A program made the translations under genes and the position numbers. A stretch of DNA of 64,000 nt from Pseudoflavonifractor sp. An184 (GTDB lineage: Bacteria; Bacillota; Clostridia; Oscillospirales; Oscillospiraceae), in NCBI RefSeq assembly GCF_002160305.1, contig NZ_NFKI01000002.1:1-64000 (forward strand), written 5' to 3'. Positions 10,186 to 19,033 of this stretch are shown one piece after another. The notes beneath the pieces were generated by a model, which did no database searches, was not told where the DNA came from, and worked only from the letters and a program-made list of their open reading frames with translations. How positions within the stretch are numbered: the stretch's first letter is position 1; every line of letters starts with the position of its first letter.

Positions 10186-10468
10186 GCGGAGGATGCAATT
10201 CTTTTCCCGTTTTGGTTTTTTTCCGTCGGAATTTCCCCGGGACAAGCAAGTTTTGCCCTCATTCCGCATATTCTTTTTCCAGTTTGATCTAGGCCTTGTT
10301 TGAAGCATGGAAATGTGCCCAACGGCGAGGAATTTTTTCGCCAGACAAGGCGATTTGCCGTGTAAATCCTTTGTGGATTGCAAGGAAAATCAACGCGGTA
10401 TGGCGGAAAAAGGCCCGCCGTCAGGGCTGATTGACATGCTTTATACAAGGCCTAAAGGAGGGAGCGCT

Positions 10469-11650
10469 GTGGGGCGGCTGGTGGGAAAGCGGCAATACCG
10501 GGAGCTTCTGCTGGCCCTGGGGCTGCTGTGCGCCGCGCTGGCCCTGGTGCTGTGGCCGGGGGAGGCCATGGGGGCCATGAGGGACGGCCTGAAGCTGTGC
10601 GGCAATGTGATCGTCCCCTCCCTGTTCCCCTTCTTCGTCCTCTCCTCCCTGGTGGTGGAGCTGGGGATGTCCCGATACCTGGGGCGGCTGTTTCAGCCGG
10701 TGATGGCGCCCCTGTTCCGGGTGAACGGGGCCTGCGCCTCCGCCCTGGCCCTGGGCTTTGTGGGGGGCTATCCGGTGGGGGCCCGGACGGCCATCTCCCT
10801 CTACCAGAGCGGCCAGTGCTCCAAGACGGAGGCGGAGCGGCTGCTGGCCTTCTGCAACAACTCCGGTCCCGCCTTCATCTTTGGGGTGGTGGGGGCCGGG
10901 ATCTTCGGCAGCGGGGCCCTGGGGCTGCTCCTCTACCTGGTCCACATGGCCGCCTCCCTGCTGGTGGGGCTGCTGTTCCGCTTCTACCGCCCGGGGGAGG
11001 GCCCCCGCAGTGGGCGGCTCCAGGGGGTCCAGTTTCAGACCGCCTCTTTCCCCACCGCCTTCACCCACTCGGTCGCCGGGGCTCTGGCCTCCACCCTGAA
11101 CATCTGCGCCTTTGTGCTGTTTTTTACCGTTATCATCCGCATGCTCAGCCTCACCGGCGTGCTCACCGGTCTGGCCCGGCTGCTCTCCCTGCTGTTCGGT
11201 CCCCTGGGCTTTGACCAGTCCTGGGCCCGGCGGCTGCTCACCGGCGTACTGGAGGTTTCATCAGGGGTGTCCTCCCTCACCGGCGGCTCCCTGTCCGGGC
11301 GGCTGTCCATGGCCGCCTTCATGCTGGGGTGGGCGGGTCTGTCCGTCCACTGTCAGGTGCTGGCCTTTCTGGGAGACAGCGGTCTGTCCATGCGCACCTA
11401 TCTGGTGGGAAAGCTCCTCCACGGGGGACTGTCCGCCGCGCTGCTGGGGCTTCTGGTCCCCCTCCTCCCCCTGGAGGCCCCCGTCTCCGCCTACCTGGCA
11501 GAGCAAACGGAGCTCCTGGCCGCTCTGGACTTTCAGCGGGCCCTCACCATCTCCACCGCATCCGCCTGGGGCACCTGGCTGCTGTTGTTTGCCCTGGCCC
11601 TCCAGGCGGTGAAAAAAAGCAGTGGAAAAAAGCGGCTCCGGGGAGTATAA
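10469..11650 (+). CDS. ylbJ: Sporulation integral membrane protein YlbJ-like
   Basis: A 393-residue polytopic membrane protein of the nucleoside-recognition/YlbJ type. Typical segments are NVIVPSLFPFFVLSSL, ALGFVGGYPVGARTA and FCNNSGPAFIFGVVGAGIFG in the N-terminal half, with GVLEVSSGVSSL in the second. YlbJ is a mother-cell protein needed for resistant spores in Bacillus. The start is taken as GTG at 10469 because AAAGGAGGG at 10455-10463 sits just before it; upstream in-frame sequence is not membrane-like. A small cysteine protein follows 40 bp downstream. Confidence 0.85.
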   Translation: MGRLVGKRQYRELLLALGLLCAALALVLWPGEAMGAMRDGLKLCGNVIVPSLFPFFVLSSLVVELGMSRYLGRLFQPVMAPLFRVNGACASALALGFVGGYPVGARTAISLYQSGQCSKTEAERLLAFCNNSGPAFIFGVVGAGIFGSGALGLLLYLVHMAASLLVGLLFRFYRPGEGPRSGRLQGVQFQTASFPTAFTHSVAGALASTLNICAFVLFFTVIIRMLSLTGVLTGLARLLSLLFGPLGFDQSWARRLLTGVLEVSSGVSSLTGGSLSGRLSMAAFMLGWAGLSVHCQVLAFLGDSGLSMRTYLVGKLLHGGLSAALLGLLVPLLPLEAPVSAYLAEQTELLAALDFQRALTISTASAWGTWLLLFALALQAVKKSSGKKRLRGV

Positions 11651-11690
11651 TAAAAGTTAAGATTTCACATCAGGAAAAGGAGGCCCTTTC

Positions 11691-11903
11691 ATGGCCCTGT
11701 TTCAAAAGAACATCGATCCCCGCTGCTCCTACTGCGCCCGCAGCCGCCCCCTGGACGCGGACCAGGTAGTGTGCGACAAGAAAGGCGTCATGTCCGGCGC
11801 GTCTCACTGCCGCGCCTTTCGGTATGACCCCCTCAAGCGGGTCCCGCCCCGCCCCGCCAAGGCGGACTTCAGCGGACTCAAAGACGAGGACTTTCAGCTG
11901 TAA
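11691..11903 (+). CDS. Small four-cysteine protein, unknown
   Basis: A 70-residue protein with CSYC (residues 12-15) and two further cysteines (about 28 and 40), a likely single metal-binding knuckle, then a proline/basic stretch. GGAAAAGGAGG precedes the ATG. It follows the ylbJ-like gene on the same strand and ends in front of a terminator that repeat element copy B has split. The family is not named here. Confidence 0.75.
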   Translation: MALFQKNIDPRCSYCARSRPLDADQVVCDKKGVMSGASHCRAFRYDPLKRVPPRPAKADFSGLKDEDFQL

Positions 11904-11910
11904 CCAACAA

Positions 11911-11937
11911 AAACAGCCGCCCAGTTGGGCGGCTGTT
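11911..11937 (+). terminator. Terminator hairpin, left copy at element B
   Basis: The stem acagccgccc / gggcggctgt with loop agtt follows the small protein stop. A nearly identical hairpin recurs at 12159-12188 on the other side of the element. Confidence 0.85.
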
Positions 11938-12158
11938 CAGCTTGTCAAAAAACTCTGTTGAGATGAATCCCACTCAAATTAGGGTGGGGGAGCTCGAGGG
12001 GGCGGCAGCCCGCCTCGAGTGGGATCGAATGCCCTGAATGCCTTGCAGAGCAAGGCGTTCAGCGAGCGCAGCGAGGACTTTTCCGCCGCGCAGCGGTGGG
12101 AAAGTATCGGCATTCTTTCAGGCTGTCGAAAAAGTCCAAAGACTTTTCCGACAGCCTG
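11938..12158 (+). repeat. Terminator-associated element, copy B (full length)
   Basis: A 221-bp noncoding element running from CAGCTTGTCAAAAAAC to GACTTTTCCGACAGCCTG. The ends form imperfect terminal inverted repeats, and the right end folds as its own 17-bp hairpin. Internal palindromes are ctcgaggggg...cgcctcgag, ccttgc..gcaagg and ccgccgc. It lies between two copies of the same terminator hairpin and between convergent genes. No ORF is present, so it would be non-autonomous. Confidence 0.9.
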
Positions 12159-12188
12159 AAAGCCGCCCAGTTGGGCGGCTGTTTTTTT
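12159..12188 (-). terminator. Terminator hairpin, right copy at element B
   Basis: Same stem and loop as 11911-11937, sharing 23 identical bases. The T-run runs into the LTA-synthase stop codon (12187-12189). Confidence 0.85.
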
Positions 12189-14028
12189 AATCCAGGCAGT
12201 ACATGGGCCTTGCCTCGTCGAACAGGTCCACCATGCCGCAGTAGTTCAGCGTCTCATAGGTGATGAGCCACTCCTGCTGCTCCTCATCGAGCTCCTCATC
12301 GGTGAGGAACTCCCCCTGGGCGGAGATCAGGCCCACCGGGGTGATCACCGGCAGCACCTCATAGAGCTGGGACAGAAAATTCATGTACCCGGTGAGGGGC
12401 AGACCGGCCATCTGGGCGGTGAGCACCCCCAGGAAATTGGGGCTGATGACCACGTCCTGCCGCTCCTCTATGTCGTAGTTGGTCCAGATGAAGAAGGGGG
12501 TGGCGTACTGCTGCATCACCTCTTCGGTGGTGCGCTCAGACAGCTTTTTGCCATAAAGCTGTTCATAGAAGGCGTTCTTCAGGGGCGGCTGATGGTCGCC
12601 GAAAAAGACCACCATGGTGGGCTCCTCACTCTGGCTGTAATGCTCGATCAGATCCCGCAGGGCGTCGTCGCTGGCCCGGATCAGGGACAGGTACTGCTCC
12701 GCTGTGGTGTCTGCCGCCTTCTGGACGTCCGGGAGGGTGACGGTTTTCTCCAGGTTGTTCCAGCCCTGGGCGTAGCTGCTGTGGTTCTGCATGGTCACAT
12801 TGAAGATGAAGGTCTTATCCCCCTGCTTCCCGTCAGTGATCTCATAGAGCTTCTCATAATCCGACTGGTCGGAGATATACCGCCGGATGAGATATGGGTC
12901 CTCCACGTCCTCCTGGTACATCTGATGGTCGAAGCGCATGTTGCTGTACACAATGGGCCGGTTCCAGCCGGAGGACTGATAGGGGTGAAAGGCGGTGCTC
13001 TCATATCCCTGGCTGCCCGCCAGGGCGGCCAGGGAGGGCATGCCCTCCTCGGTGTAGAGCTGATAGGCCACCGTGTGGGGCGGCTGGAAGATAGTGGCGA
13101 AGCCGGTGAGATACTCAAACTCCACGCTGGCCGTCCCGCCGCCGGTGACGGGGGAGTACATCCACCCCTTCACCGTGTTCTCCTCCAGGGAGTGGAGAAA
13201 GGGGGTGGGGTCGTCCGAGACCGCCAGGTTTTCAAAGATAGTCATATCCGCAAAGGACTCGTTCATGATGGCGATGATGTTCACCGGCTGGGTGACGGAG
13301 CCGTCCCCCTCCACCGCTGGGTACTCCTCCATCAGCTCCAGCACCTTGTCGTGGCTGTAATCCTCCGGCTTGTCCACCGAGCTGTACCGCATGGCCACGG
13401 TGAAGTTCAGCAGGAAGCCGTTGGCCTGGGTCACCCACTGCTGGGTGTAGATCCCCAGGGCCGGGAGGGCGCCGGTGCAGAAAAACGCGAAATTGTAGCC
13501 CAGGATAAAGAGGATGAGTCCGGCCCCCAGGGGCTTGGGCATCTTGTCCCGCTTTTTCTGGGGGACACAGAAGAACACCATGGCCAGATAGGCCACAAGA
13601 AGGATCAGGGCCTGCTGCATCTCCAGGTCGATGGAGAAGTCGAAGGCGTCGGCCACATTGGCCGCCGTCCGCCAGGCGGTCAGGTCGGCGGGAAACAGGA
13701 TGCGGCCCCGGAACCGGAGCACATAGTGGTTGACCAGTCCCACCAGAAAGCAAACCGCCGCCGCCAGGGCCGCCGCCCGCCTCCGCCGGCCCAGCGCCAG
13801 ACGGCACACCACGAACCATATGTAGTACCAGATCAGGTTCATCAGCACCTGCCAGGCGTAGAGATCGGAGAACACGTCGTTCTCATTTAGGATCTCCACC
13901 ATCCAAAAAGAGGCCCAGGGCCCCAGCAAAAATACCAGCCTTGACAGCCACTTGCCCGGCTGCTCCCGAAGATCCGCCGCCAGCCGGGGAAAGGTATCCC
14001 GGTACAGCAGGCTCCGCAATCCGCTCAA
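12187..14028 (-). CDS. LTA synthase family sulfatase-type protein
   Basis: A 613-residue membrane-anchored phosphoglycerol-transferase-like enzyme. About five N-terminal transmembrane helices (to residue about 190) precede an extracellular alkaline-phosphatase/sulfatase fold. The metal/nucleophile region is PVTGGGTASVEFEYLTGF, with NIIAIMNESFADM at the domain start and VVFFGDHQPPLKN further on. The family makes glycerolphosphate wall or lipid polymers. The start is a TTG at 14028 preceded by AGGAGG at good spacing. Its stop overlaps the duplicated terminator next to element B. Confidence 0.9.
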   Translation of the reverse strand: MSGLRSLLYRDTFPRLAADLREQPGKWLSRLVFLLGPWASFWMVEILNENDVFSDLYAWQVLMNLIWYYIWFVVCRLALGRRRRAAALAAAVCFLVGLVNHYVLRFRGRILFPADLTAWRTAANVADAFDFSIDLEMQQALILLVAYLAMVFFCVPQKKRDKMPKPLGAGLILFILGYNFAFFCTGALPALGIYTQQWVTQANGFLLNFTVAMRYSSVDKPEDYSHDKVLELMEEYPAVEGDGSVTQPVNIIAIMNESFADMTIFENLAVSDDPTPFLHSLEENTVKGWMYSPVTGGGTASVEFEYLTGFATIFQPPHTVAYQLYTEEGMPSLAALAGSQGYESTAFHPYQSSGWNRPIVYSNMRFDHQMYQEDVEDPYLIRRYISDQSDYEKLYEITDGKQGDKTFIFNVTMQNHSSYAQGWNNLEKTVTLPDVQKAADTTAEQYLSLIRASDDALRDLIEHYSQSEEPTMVVFFGDHQPPLKNAFYEQLYGKKLSERTTEEVMQQYATPFFIWTNYDIEERQDVVISPNFLGVLTAQMAGLPLTGYMNFLSQLYEVLPVITPVGLISAQGEFLTDEELDEEQQEWLITYETLNYCGMVDLFDEARPMYCLD

Positions 14029-14059
14029 TTTCGTCTCCTCCTATGCTGCAGTCCTCTCT

Positions 14060-14087
14060 AGCATACCGCTTTTTGTAAAAATTTCAA
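14060..14087 (-). promoter_or_regulatory. Promoter of LTA-synthase-like gene
   Basis: On the minus strand TTGAAA (plus 14082-14087) and TATGCT (plus 14060-14065) are 16 bp apart, 32 bp upstream of the TTG start. Confidence 0.65.
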
Positions 14088-14130
14088 TAGAATTTTCCTT
14101 AAATTTTACCATCTGTCTTAATAGACGAAC

Positions 14131-14163
14131 AACGTGCCGGAAGGTTGCACCTTCCGGCACGTT
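14131..14163 (-). terminator. Terminator hairpin, left copy at element C
   Basis: A 33-bp palindromic hairpin (aacgtgccggaagg / ccttccggcacgtt). It is identical over all 33 bases to 14384-14416. Confidence 0.9.
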
Positions 14164-14383
14164 CAGGCTGTCGAAAAAGTCTAAGGACTTTTCCGACAGC
14201 CTGTAAAAATGCCGTTACTTTCCCGCCGCTGCGCGGCGGAAAAGTCCTCGCTGCGCTCGCTGAACGCCTTGCCATGCAAGGCATTCAGGGCATTCGATCC
14301 CACTCGAGGCGGGCTGCCGCCCCCTCGAGCTCCCCCGCCGACACTCGGGCGGATTCATCTGAACAGAGGTTTTCGACAAGCTG
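14164..14383 (-). repeat. Terminator-associated element, copy C (full length)
   Basis: A 220-bp element in the opposite orientation to copy B: it starts CAGGCTGTCGAAAAAGTC and ends GGTTTTCGACAAGCTG. Internal hairpins lie at 14164-14203, about 14223-14239, 14262-14285 and 14303-14330. It is flanked by perfect 33-bp copies of the alr terminator hairpin, exactly as a long target-site duplication would look. It lies between two genes on the same strand. Confidence 0.92.
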
Positions 14384-14416
14384 AACGTGCCGGAAGGTTG
14401 CACCTTCCGGCACGTT
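14384..14416 (-). terminator. alr terminator, right copy at element C
   Basis: Same 33-bp hairpin as 14131-14163, two bases downstream of the alanine racemase stop. Confidence 0.88.
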
Positions 14417-14418
14417 TT

Positions 14419-15540
14419 TTACCGTTCCTCGTATACCCGGGCCACCCGCCCGCTGAGTAGGGAGGTGAGCCCGCACCCCTCGTCGTCCCCGATGAGGAGG
14501 GACACCTCCTGGGCGGAGAGAAAATTTCCCGCCCGGTCGTACCCGTACAGGGTCACCTCGTCGTCCACCCGGCAGTCCAGGCCGGTGACGTCCACAATGG
14601 TCTGGTCCATGCAGCAGGCCAGCATGGGGACCCGCCGCCCCCGGATAAGCACCGGGCCATTGGCCCCGACCAGCTCCGGGCTCAGACCGTCCCCGTAGCC
14701 CACGGCGATGGTGGCCACCGTCCCGTCCCGCTCCATCCGGACGTGTCCCCCGTATCCCAGGGCATCCCCCGCCTTCAGCTCCCGCAGGTTGGTCACCCAG
14801 GTGCGCCAGGAGGCCACCTCCCCGATGGTCCCCAGGGGCTTTGTGGGGTGGTCCATGTACAGCCGCCGGCCGATGCGCACCCCGTCCAGCCGGTACTCCG
14901 GGAAATACTCGCTGGCGGCGCTGGCGGAGATGTGCCGGAAGGGGATCTCCATCCCCCCCGCCTCCAACTGGTCCACGCCGGACAGGTAGGTCCTCACCTG
15001 CTCCCCGGTCCGCTCCCGGTCCCCCAGGTCGGCAAAGTGGCTGTATGCCCCGGTGACGGTCACCCAGGGGCGGGCGGCCCGCCACTCCTCCAGCAGGGCG
15101 GAGAGCTCCGCCCCCGGCGTCAGCCCCACCCGGTGCAGGCCGGTCTCCACCTTCACCTGGACCTTCACCGGCCGTCCCCGCTCCCGGCCCAGCCGGACCA
15201 GCTGGGGCAGCACCCCCAGCCGCCACACGGGCAGGGTCAGGTCCAGCTCCGCCGCCGGGGCCAGCAGCCGCTCCGGCACGCCCCCCAGCACCAGGATGTC
15301 CTTCTCCACTCCCGCTTCCCGCAGGGCCGCTCCCTCGGACACCTGGGCCACCGCCAGGGTGTGGATCTCGTCAAAGGCGGCCAGCTCCCGGCCGATCCGC
15401 TCCAGCCCCAGGCCGTAGGCGTTGCCCTTGAGCACCGGGATGAGCGCCTTCCCCTCCAGCTCACCCAGCAGGGTCCGCACGTTCCGGCGCAGCTGTTCCA
15501 AATTGACATGCAAAACTGAATTATGCAAAATTTTATTCAT
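14419..15540 (-). CDS. alr: Alanine racemase
   Basis: A 373-residue PLP enzyme interconverting L- and D-alanine for peptidoglycan. The PLP-lysine motif VLKGNAYGLG lies at about residues 36-45; GAYSHFADLGD and the C-terminal beta-domain with VGYGDGLSPEL and the cysteine/Met loop CCMDQTIVDVTG follow. Length is normal. It may equally be a serine/alanine racemase. The ribosome-binding site is weak. Its terminator hairpin has been duplicated by element C. Confidence 0.93.
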   Translation of the reverse strand: MNKILHNSVLHVNLEQLRRNVRTLLGELEGKALIPVLKGNAYGLGLERIGRELAAFDEIHTLAVAQVSEGAALREAGVEKDILVLGGVPERLLAPAAELDLTLPVWRLGVLPQLVRLGRERGRPVKVQVKVETGLHRVGLTPGAELSALLEEWRAARPWVTVTGAYSHFADLGDRERTGEQVRTYLSGVDQLEAGGMEIPFRHISASAASEYFPEYRLDGVRIGRRLYMDHPTKPLGTIGEVASWRTWVTNLRELKAGDALGYGGHVRMERDGTVATIAVGYGDGLSPELVGANGPVLIRGRRVPMLACCMDQTIVDVTGLDCRVDDEVTLYGYDRAGNFLSAQEVSLLIGDDEGCGLTSLLSGRVARVYEER

Positions 15541-15730
15541 TTTATTCCACTCTCATCCGGGGGCGGCCCGCCCAGCTCCCGCGTGACGCATCCCCATTTT
15601 TTCTCCTTCAAAAAACCTTGCAGTGGGGATTATACCCCCTTTCTTTCCCACTTTCAACTGCAAATTCTCCCGTGCTGTCATTTACGCCAAAAAAAATTCC
15701 GCAAAACAGGAGAATTCGCATATTTATCTA

Positions 15731-15794
15731 TTGACGATGTATAAATTTTAGGAGTATACTCTTAACAACCTGTTTGGACCGGGCAACCGGTCCA
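15731..15794 (+). promoter_or_regulatory. Promoter and leader hairpin of amino acid ABC operon
   Basis: TTGACG at 15731-15736 and TATACT at 15755-15760 are 18 bp apart. The leader contains an 8-bp stem with a GCAA tetraloop (tggaccgg / ccggtcca, about 15775-15794) just before the AAAGGAG site. The rest of 15541-15730 shows no gene. Confidence 0.7.
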
Positions 15795-15818
15795 GGCCTG
15801 TAAAGGAGATTGAAACGA

Positions 15819-16715
15819 ATGACGAAAAAACTTCTTGCGCTGGGCCTGTCCCTGACCATGGCCCTGAGCTTGGCCGCCTGCGGTGGGGACAGCAGCTCCT
15901 CCGCTTCCGGCTCTGCCTCTACCCCTGACAGCTCCTCCCAGACCAATAGCTCCGCCTCCACCGGCGACACCAGTACCGCTGCTGAGGTCACCACCGTAGA
16001 GCCCGGCAAGCTGATTCTGGGCACCTCCGCCGACTATCCCCCCTTCGAGTTCCACATCCTTGATGAGAACGGCGAGGACCAGATCGTGGGTCTGGATGTG
16101 GCTCTGGGCCGTCAGATCGCCGAGGACCTGGGCCTGGAGTTTGAGGTGGTCCACATGGACTTCGACAACCTGTTCACTCTGATGAACAACGGCCAGTGCG
16201 ACATGATCATCGCCGCCCTGGAGGATGACGGCGAGCGCAGCCAGAACGCCAACTGCTCTGACGGCTACTACTCCGACCTGCCCCCCAAGATCCTGGTGAA
16301 GGCGGGCAACGAGGGCAACTACTCCTCTCTGGAGGACTTTGACGGCATGGTGGTCGGCGCCCAGATGGCCACCACCAAGGCGGACATCGTCACCAATGAC
16401 ATGCCCGGCGCCACCCCCAACTTCATGTCCTCCGTTATCGACCTGGTGAACGCCCTGGTGTATGATCAGGTGGATGCTCTGATCCTGGACGGCGCGGTTG
16501 CCGACCAGTACCTGGAATCCAACCCCGATCTGGCCGCTGTTGATATTGATTTGAGCGGCTATGTGGAGCCCTACCGCGTGTGGGTGCCTAAGGATGACCC
16601 GGGTAACCTGCTCCCCTCCATCAACGAGACCATCGCCCGCGTGCTGGAGGACGGTACCATGGACAGCTTCATCGCCGAGGCCAACGAGCTCAGCGACCAG
16701 GCCCTGGAGGGCTGA
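15819..16715 (+). CDS. Polar amino acid ABC transporter, substrate-binding lipoprotein
   Basis: A 298-residue lipoprotein. The signal peptide ends in a lipobox LSLAAC with the lipidated cysteine at residue 21, followed by a Ser/Thr-rich linker to about residue 50. The periplasmic-binding fold (SBP_bac_3) starts at KLILGTSADYPPFEF and continues with IVGLDVALGRQIAEDLGLEFE and MDFDNLFTLMNNGQCDMII. The ATG at 15819 is preferred to an in-frame TTG because AAAGGAG is correctly spaced from it. First gene of a three-gene importer. Confidence 0.93.
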   Translation: MTKKLLALGLSLTMALSLAACGGDSSSSASGSASTPDSSSQTNSSASTGDTSTAAEVTTVEPGKLILGTSADYPPFEFHILDENGEDQIVGLDVALGRQIAEDLGLEFEVVHMDFDNLFTLMNNGQCDMIIAALEDDGERSQNANCSDGYYSDLPPKILVKAGNEGNYSSLEDFDGMVVGAQMATTKADIVTNDMPGATPNFMSSVIDLVNALVYDQVDALILDGAVADQYLESNPDLAAVDIDLSGYVEPYRVWVPKDDPGNLLPSINETIARVLEDGTMDSFIAEANELSDQALEG

Positions 16716-16742
16716 TCTTCCCCATCTTTTTAAATGACGCGT

Positions 16743-16777
16743 ACCGTGGAAAGCTGGTCTACCCGGCTTTCCACGGT
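16743..16777 (+). other. Intercistronic hairpin between binding protein and permease
   Basis: A 12-bp perfect stem (accgtggaaagc / gctttccacggt) followed by a moderately T-rich stretch. Such hairpins commonly stabilise or partly terminate the message after the highly expressed binding-protein gene. Confidence 0.7.
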
Positions 16778-16816
16778 CTCATCTTGTTTCCCTGACAGAA
16801 ATAAAGGAGTGCCGCC

Positions 16817-17587
16817 ATGTTTGAGAATCTCGCTCAACAGATTGCCACCACGTTTGAACCCTTCATTCATCTGTTTACCGATCCGGGCCCGGCCAGCTTT
16901 ATCAACTTCCAATTTCTTCCCAAATTCGCCCCCTATTTTGTCGATGGCGTTTTAAACACCTTGGCCCTGTCCGTTGCGGCGGTGCTTCTGGCCGTCATCC
17001 CCGCTCTGGTGCTGGCTTTGATGCGGCTGAGCAAAAATAAGCTGATTCATACCATCTCCGGGGCTTATATCGCGGTCTTTCGCTCCACCCCCTTGCTGGT
17101 TCAGCTGACCATCATCTACTTTGGCATTTTCTCTTCCATCATTCAGGTGCCCCGCATCACCGTAGGTTTTATCCGTCTGAATATGTTCATCCCCTTCGTG
17201 GTGGCTCTGGCTCTGAACAGTTCCGCCTATGTGGCCGAAATCTTCCGGGCCGGCATTCTGGCGGTGGACTCCGGCCAGACTGAGGCCGCCCGCTCCCTGG
17301 GACTGTCCCAGTGGCAGGCCATGAAGCTGGTGGTTCTGCCCCAGGCCATCAAGAACGTGCTCCCCGCTCTGGCCAATGAGGTGGTCACCATGGTGAAGGA
17401 GTCCTCCATCTGCTCCACCTACGGCATGATGGAGCTCACCTGGGCCGCCCGCAACGTAGCCGGAACCACCACCATCTCGGTGGGCCCCTTCGTCCTGGTA
17501 GCGGCCATCTATTTCTGCATCAACTTCCCCGCCAGCAAGGCGATTGAGGCAATCGAAAGGAGGATGCGCCGTGGCGACAAGCGGTAA
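16817..17587 (+). CDS. Amino acid ABC transporter permease
   Basis: A 256-residue HisM/GlnP-type permease with about five transmembrane helices. It contains [22 protein letters not shown] and the EAA loop [22 protein letters not shown] that contacts the ATPase. AAAGGAG precedes the ATG at 16817. It overlaps the ATPase gene by 17 bp, so the two are translationally coupled. Confidence 0.95.
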   Translation: MFENLAQQIATTFEPFIHLFTDPGPASFINFQFLPKFAPYFVDGVLNTLALSVAAVLLAVIPALVLALMRLSKNKLIHTISGAYIAVFRSTPLLVQLTIIYFGIFSSIIQVPRITVGFIRLNMFIPFVVALALNSSAYVAEIFRAGILAVDSGQTEAARSLGLSQWQAMKLVVLPQAIKNVLPALANEVVTMVKESSICSTYGMMELTWAARNVAGTTTISVGPFVLVAAIYFCINFPASKAIEAIERRMRRGDKR

Positions 17588-18317
17588 TCTGATCCGTGTG
17601 GAGCACGTGGTCAAGTCCTACAACCACGGGGCGGTCATGGCCCTGAACGACTGCTCCCTTACCATTCAAAAGGGCGAGGTGGTGGCCATCATCGGCCCCT
17701 CCGGCTCCGGCAAGTCCACCCTGCTCCGGTGTCTGAACCTGCTGGAGGTGCCCACCACGGGACACATCTACTTCAACGACGTGGATATCACCGACAAAAA
17801 GGTGGACATCAACCTCCACCGCCGGAAGATGGGCATGGTATTCCAGCACTTCAACCTGTTCCCCCACATGACGGTGCTGAAAAACATCACCCTGGCCCCG
17901 GTCCAGCTGAAGCTGAAAACCCAGGCCGAGGCGGAGGCGCAGGCCAAGAAGCTCCTGGAGCGCATTGGCTTGGCGGACAAGGCCGAGGAGTACCCCAACA
18001 TGCTCTCCGGCGGCCAGAAGCAGCGCATCGCCATTGTCCGGGCCCTGGCCATGGAGCCCGACGTGATGCTCTTTGACGAGCCCACCTCCGCCCTGGACCC
18101 TGAGATGGTGGGCGAGGTGCTGGATCTGATGCGTGATCTGGCCCACGAGGGCATGACCATGGCGGTGGTCACCCACGAGATGGGCTTCGCCCGCGAGGTG
18201 GCCAGCCGGGTCATCTTCATGGACAGCGGCAAGATCCTGGAGGAGAACTCCCCCAGCGAGCTGTTCGACCACCCCCAGAACCCCCGCACCCAGCTGTTCC
18301 TCAGCAAGGTCCTGTAA
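17571..18317 (+). CDS. Amino acid ABC transporter ATP-binding protein
   Basis: A 248-residue GlnQ/HisP-type ATPase. Walker A is GPSGSGKST, the Q-loop region is [14 protein letters not shown], the signature is LSGGQKQR, and Walker B is [11 protein letters not shown] with the switch His in VVTHEMGFA. The start is the GTG at 17571, preceded by AAAGGAGG at good spacing. Together with the two genes upstream it forms a complete importer, probably for polar or branched amino acids. Confidence 0.95.
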   Translation: MATSGNLIRVEHVVKSYNHGAVMALNDCSLTIQKGEVVAIIGPSGSGKSTLLRCLNLLEVPTTGHIYFNDVDITDKKVDINLHRRKMGMVFQHFNLFPHMTVLKNITLAPVQLKLKTQAEAEAQAKKLLERIGLADKAEEYPNMLSGGQKQRIAIVRALAMEPDVMLFDEPTSALDPEMVGEVLDLMRDLAHEGMTMAVVTHEMGFAREVASRVIFMDSGKILEENSPSELFDHPQNPRTQLFLSKVL

Positions 18318-18331
18318 AATAGGCAAAACCC

Positions 18332-18370
18332 CGCCCCAGCGCATTTTATCGATGCGCTGGGGCGTTTTTT
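18332..18370 (+). terminator. Terminator of amino acid ABC operon
   Basis: A 13-bp stem (cgccccagcgcat / atgcgctggggcg) followed by TTTTTT. Confidence 0.92.
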
Positions 18371-18431
18371 CGTATAGGACAGCTCCTCCCCCGCATATCC
18401 ATAAGACAGCCATAGAAAGGGGGCATGCTCC

Positions 18432-18698
18432 ATGGAGACGCGGATCGCGGAGCTGCGCTGGAAAGAGGTAATCGGCCTGCGGGACGGAAGCCGGTTCGGA
18501 TATGTGGAGGACATGGAGGTGGACCTGGAGAGCGGCCAGGTGCGCTCACTGGTGGTCCCCGGCCGGCGGAGGCTGTTCGGCCTGTTGGGCCGGGAGGAGG
18601 ACCGGTATATCCCCTGGAGCTCGGTGCGCCGCTTCGGGGAGGACATTATTCTGGTGGAGCAGGAGCCCCAGTCCCGGCCGCCCCGGCGAAGACGCTGA
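18432..18698 (+). CDS. YlmC/YmxH family PRC-barrel protein
   Basis: An 88-residue PRC-barrel-like protein. The pattern ELRWKEVIGLRDGSRFGYVE, a central beta-rich core with LVVPGRRRLFGLLG, and DRYIPWSSVRRFGEDIILVE is typical of the YlmC/YmxH sporulation family. A short basic Arg tail ends the protein. Monocistronic, between two terminators. Confidence 0.85.
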   Translation: METRIAELRWKEVIGLRDGSRFGYVEDMEVDLESGQVRSLVVPGRRRLFGLLGREEDRYIPWSSVRRFGEDIILVEQEPQSRPPRRRR

Positions 18699-18761
18699 AC
18701 GCCCGCTCCCCTCCCCCTCTGCCGCCGGAAGCGCCATAAAAACCGCATATTGCAACAAGCG

Positions 18762-18796
18762 GAGCTGAAAGCCTTGAAATCCAAGGCTTTCAGCTC
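18762..18796 (+). terminator. Hairpin terminator after ylmC-like gene
   Basis: A 15-bp stem (gagctgaaagccttg / caaggctttcagctc). The T-tract is weak. The 335-bp gap 18699-19033 contains this and the next hairpin but no gene. Confidence 0.7.
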
Positions 18797-18928
18797 TCTT
18801 CAACTGCTGGGGATTTGGACCGCTTCCGCCCCCCCTGCACTTCCCGCAGAGGCATGTCCATCCTGCCCCAGAAGGGCGCATGGTGCATATTCTCTCACGC
18901 CGGGGGTATAGAGATGCGCTTCGTTGCA

Positions 18929-18960
18929 TAAAAAGGCTGGCAGCACTTTGGCTGCCAGCC
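18929..18960 (-). terminator. Terminator of reductase/flavodoxin operon
   Basis: A 10-bp stem (ggctggcagc / gctgccagcc) with a T-run on the minus strand, downstream of the Fe-alcohol dehydrogenase. Confidence 0.82.
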
Positions 18961-19033
18961 AGTATTGTTTGAATTATCTCTCCTGTCCTTTTGACGGGAC
19001 GGTGCACAAAGCCGGTGGATGTGCTCTTTCCCC

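Noticed and set aside
10432-10448. TTGACA ... TATACA as the ylbJ promoter
   Set aside because: The two hexamers are only 4 bp apart, so they cannot form one sigma-A promoter.
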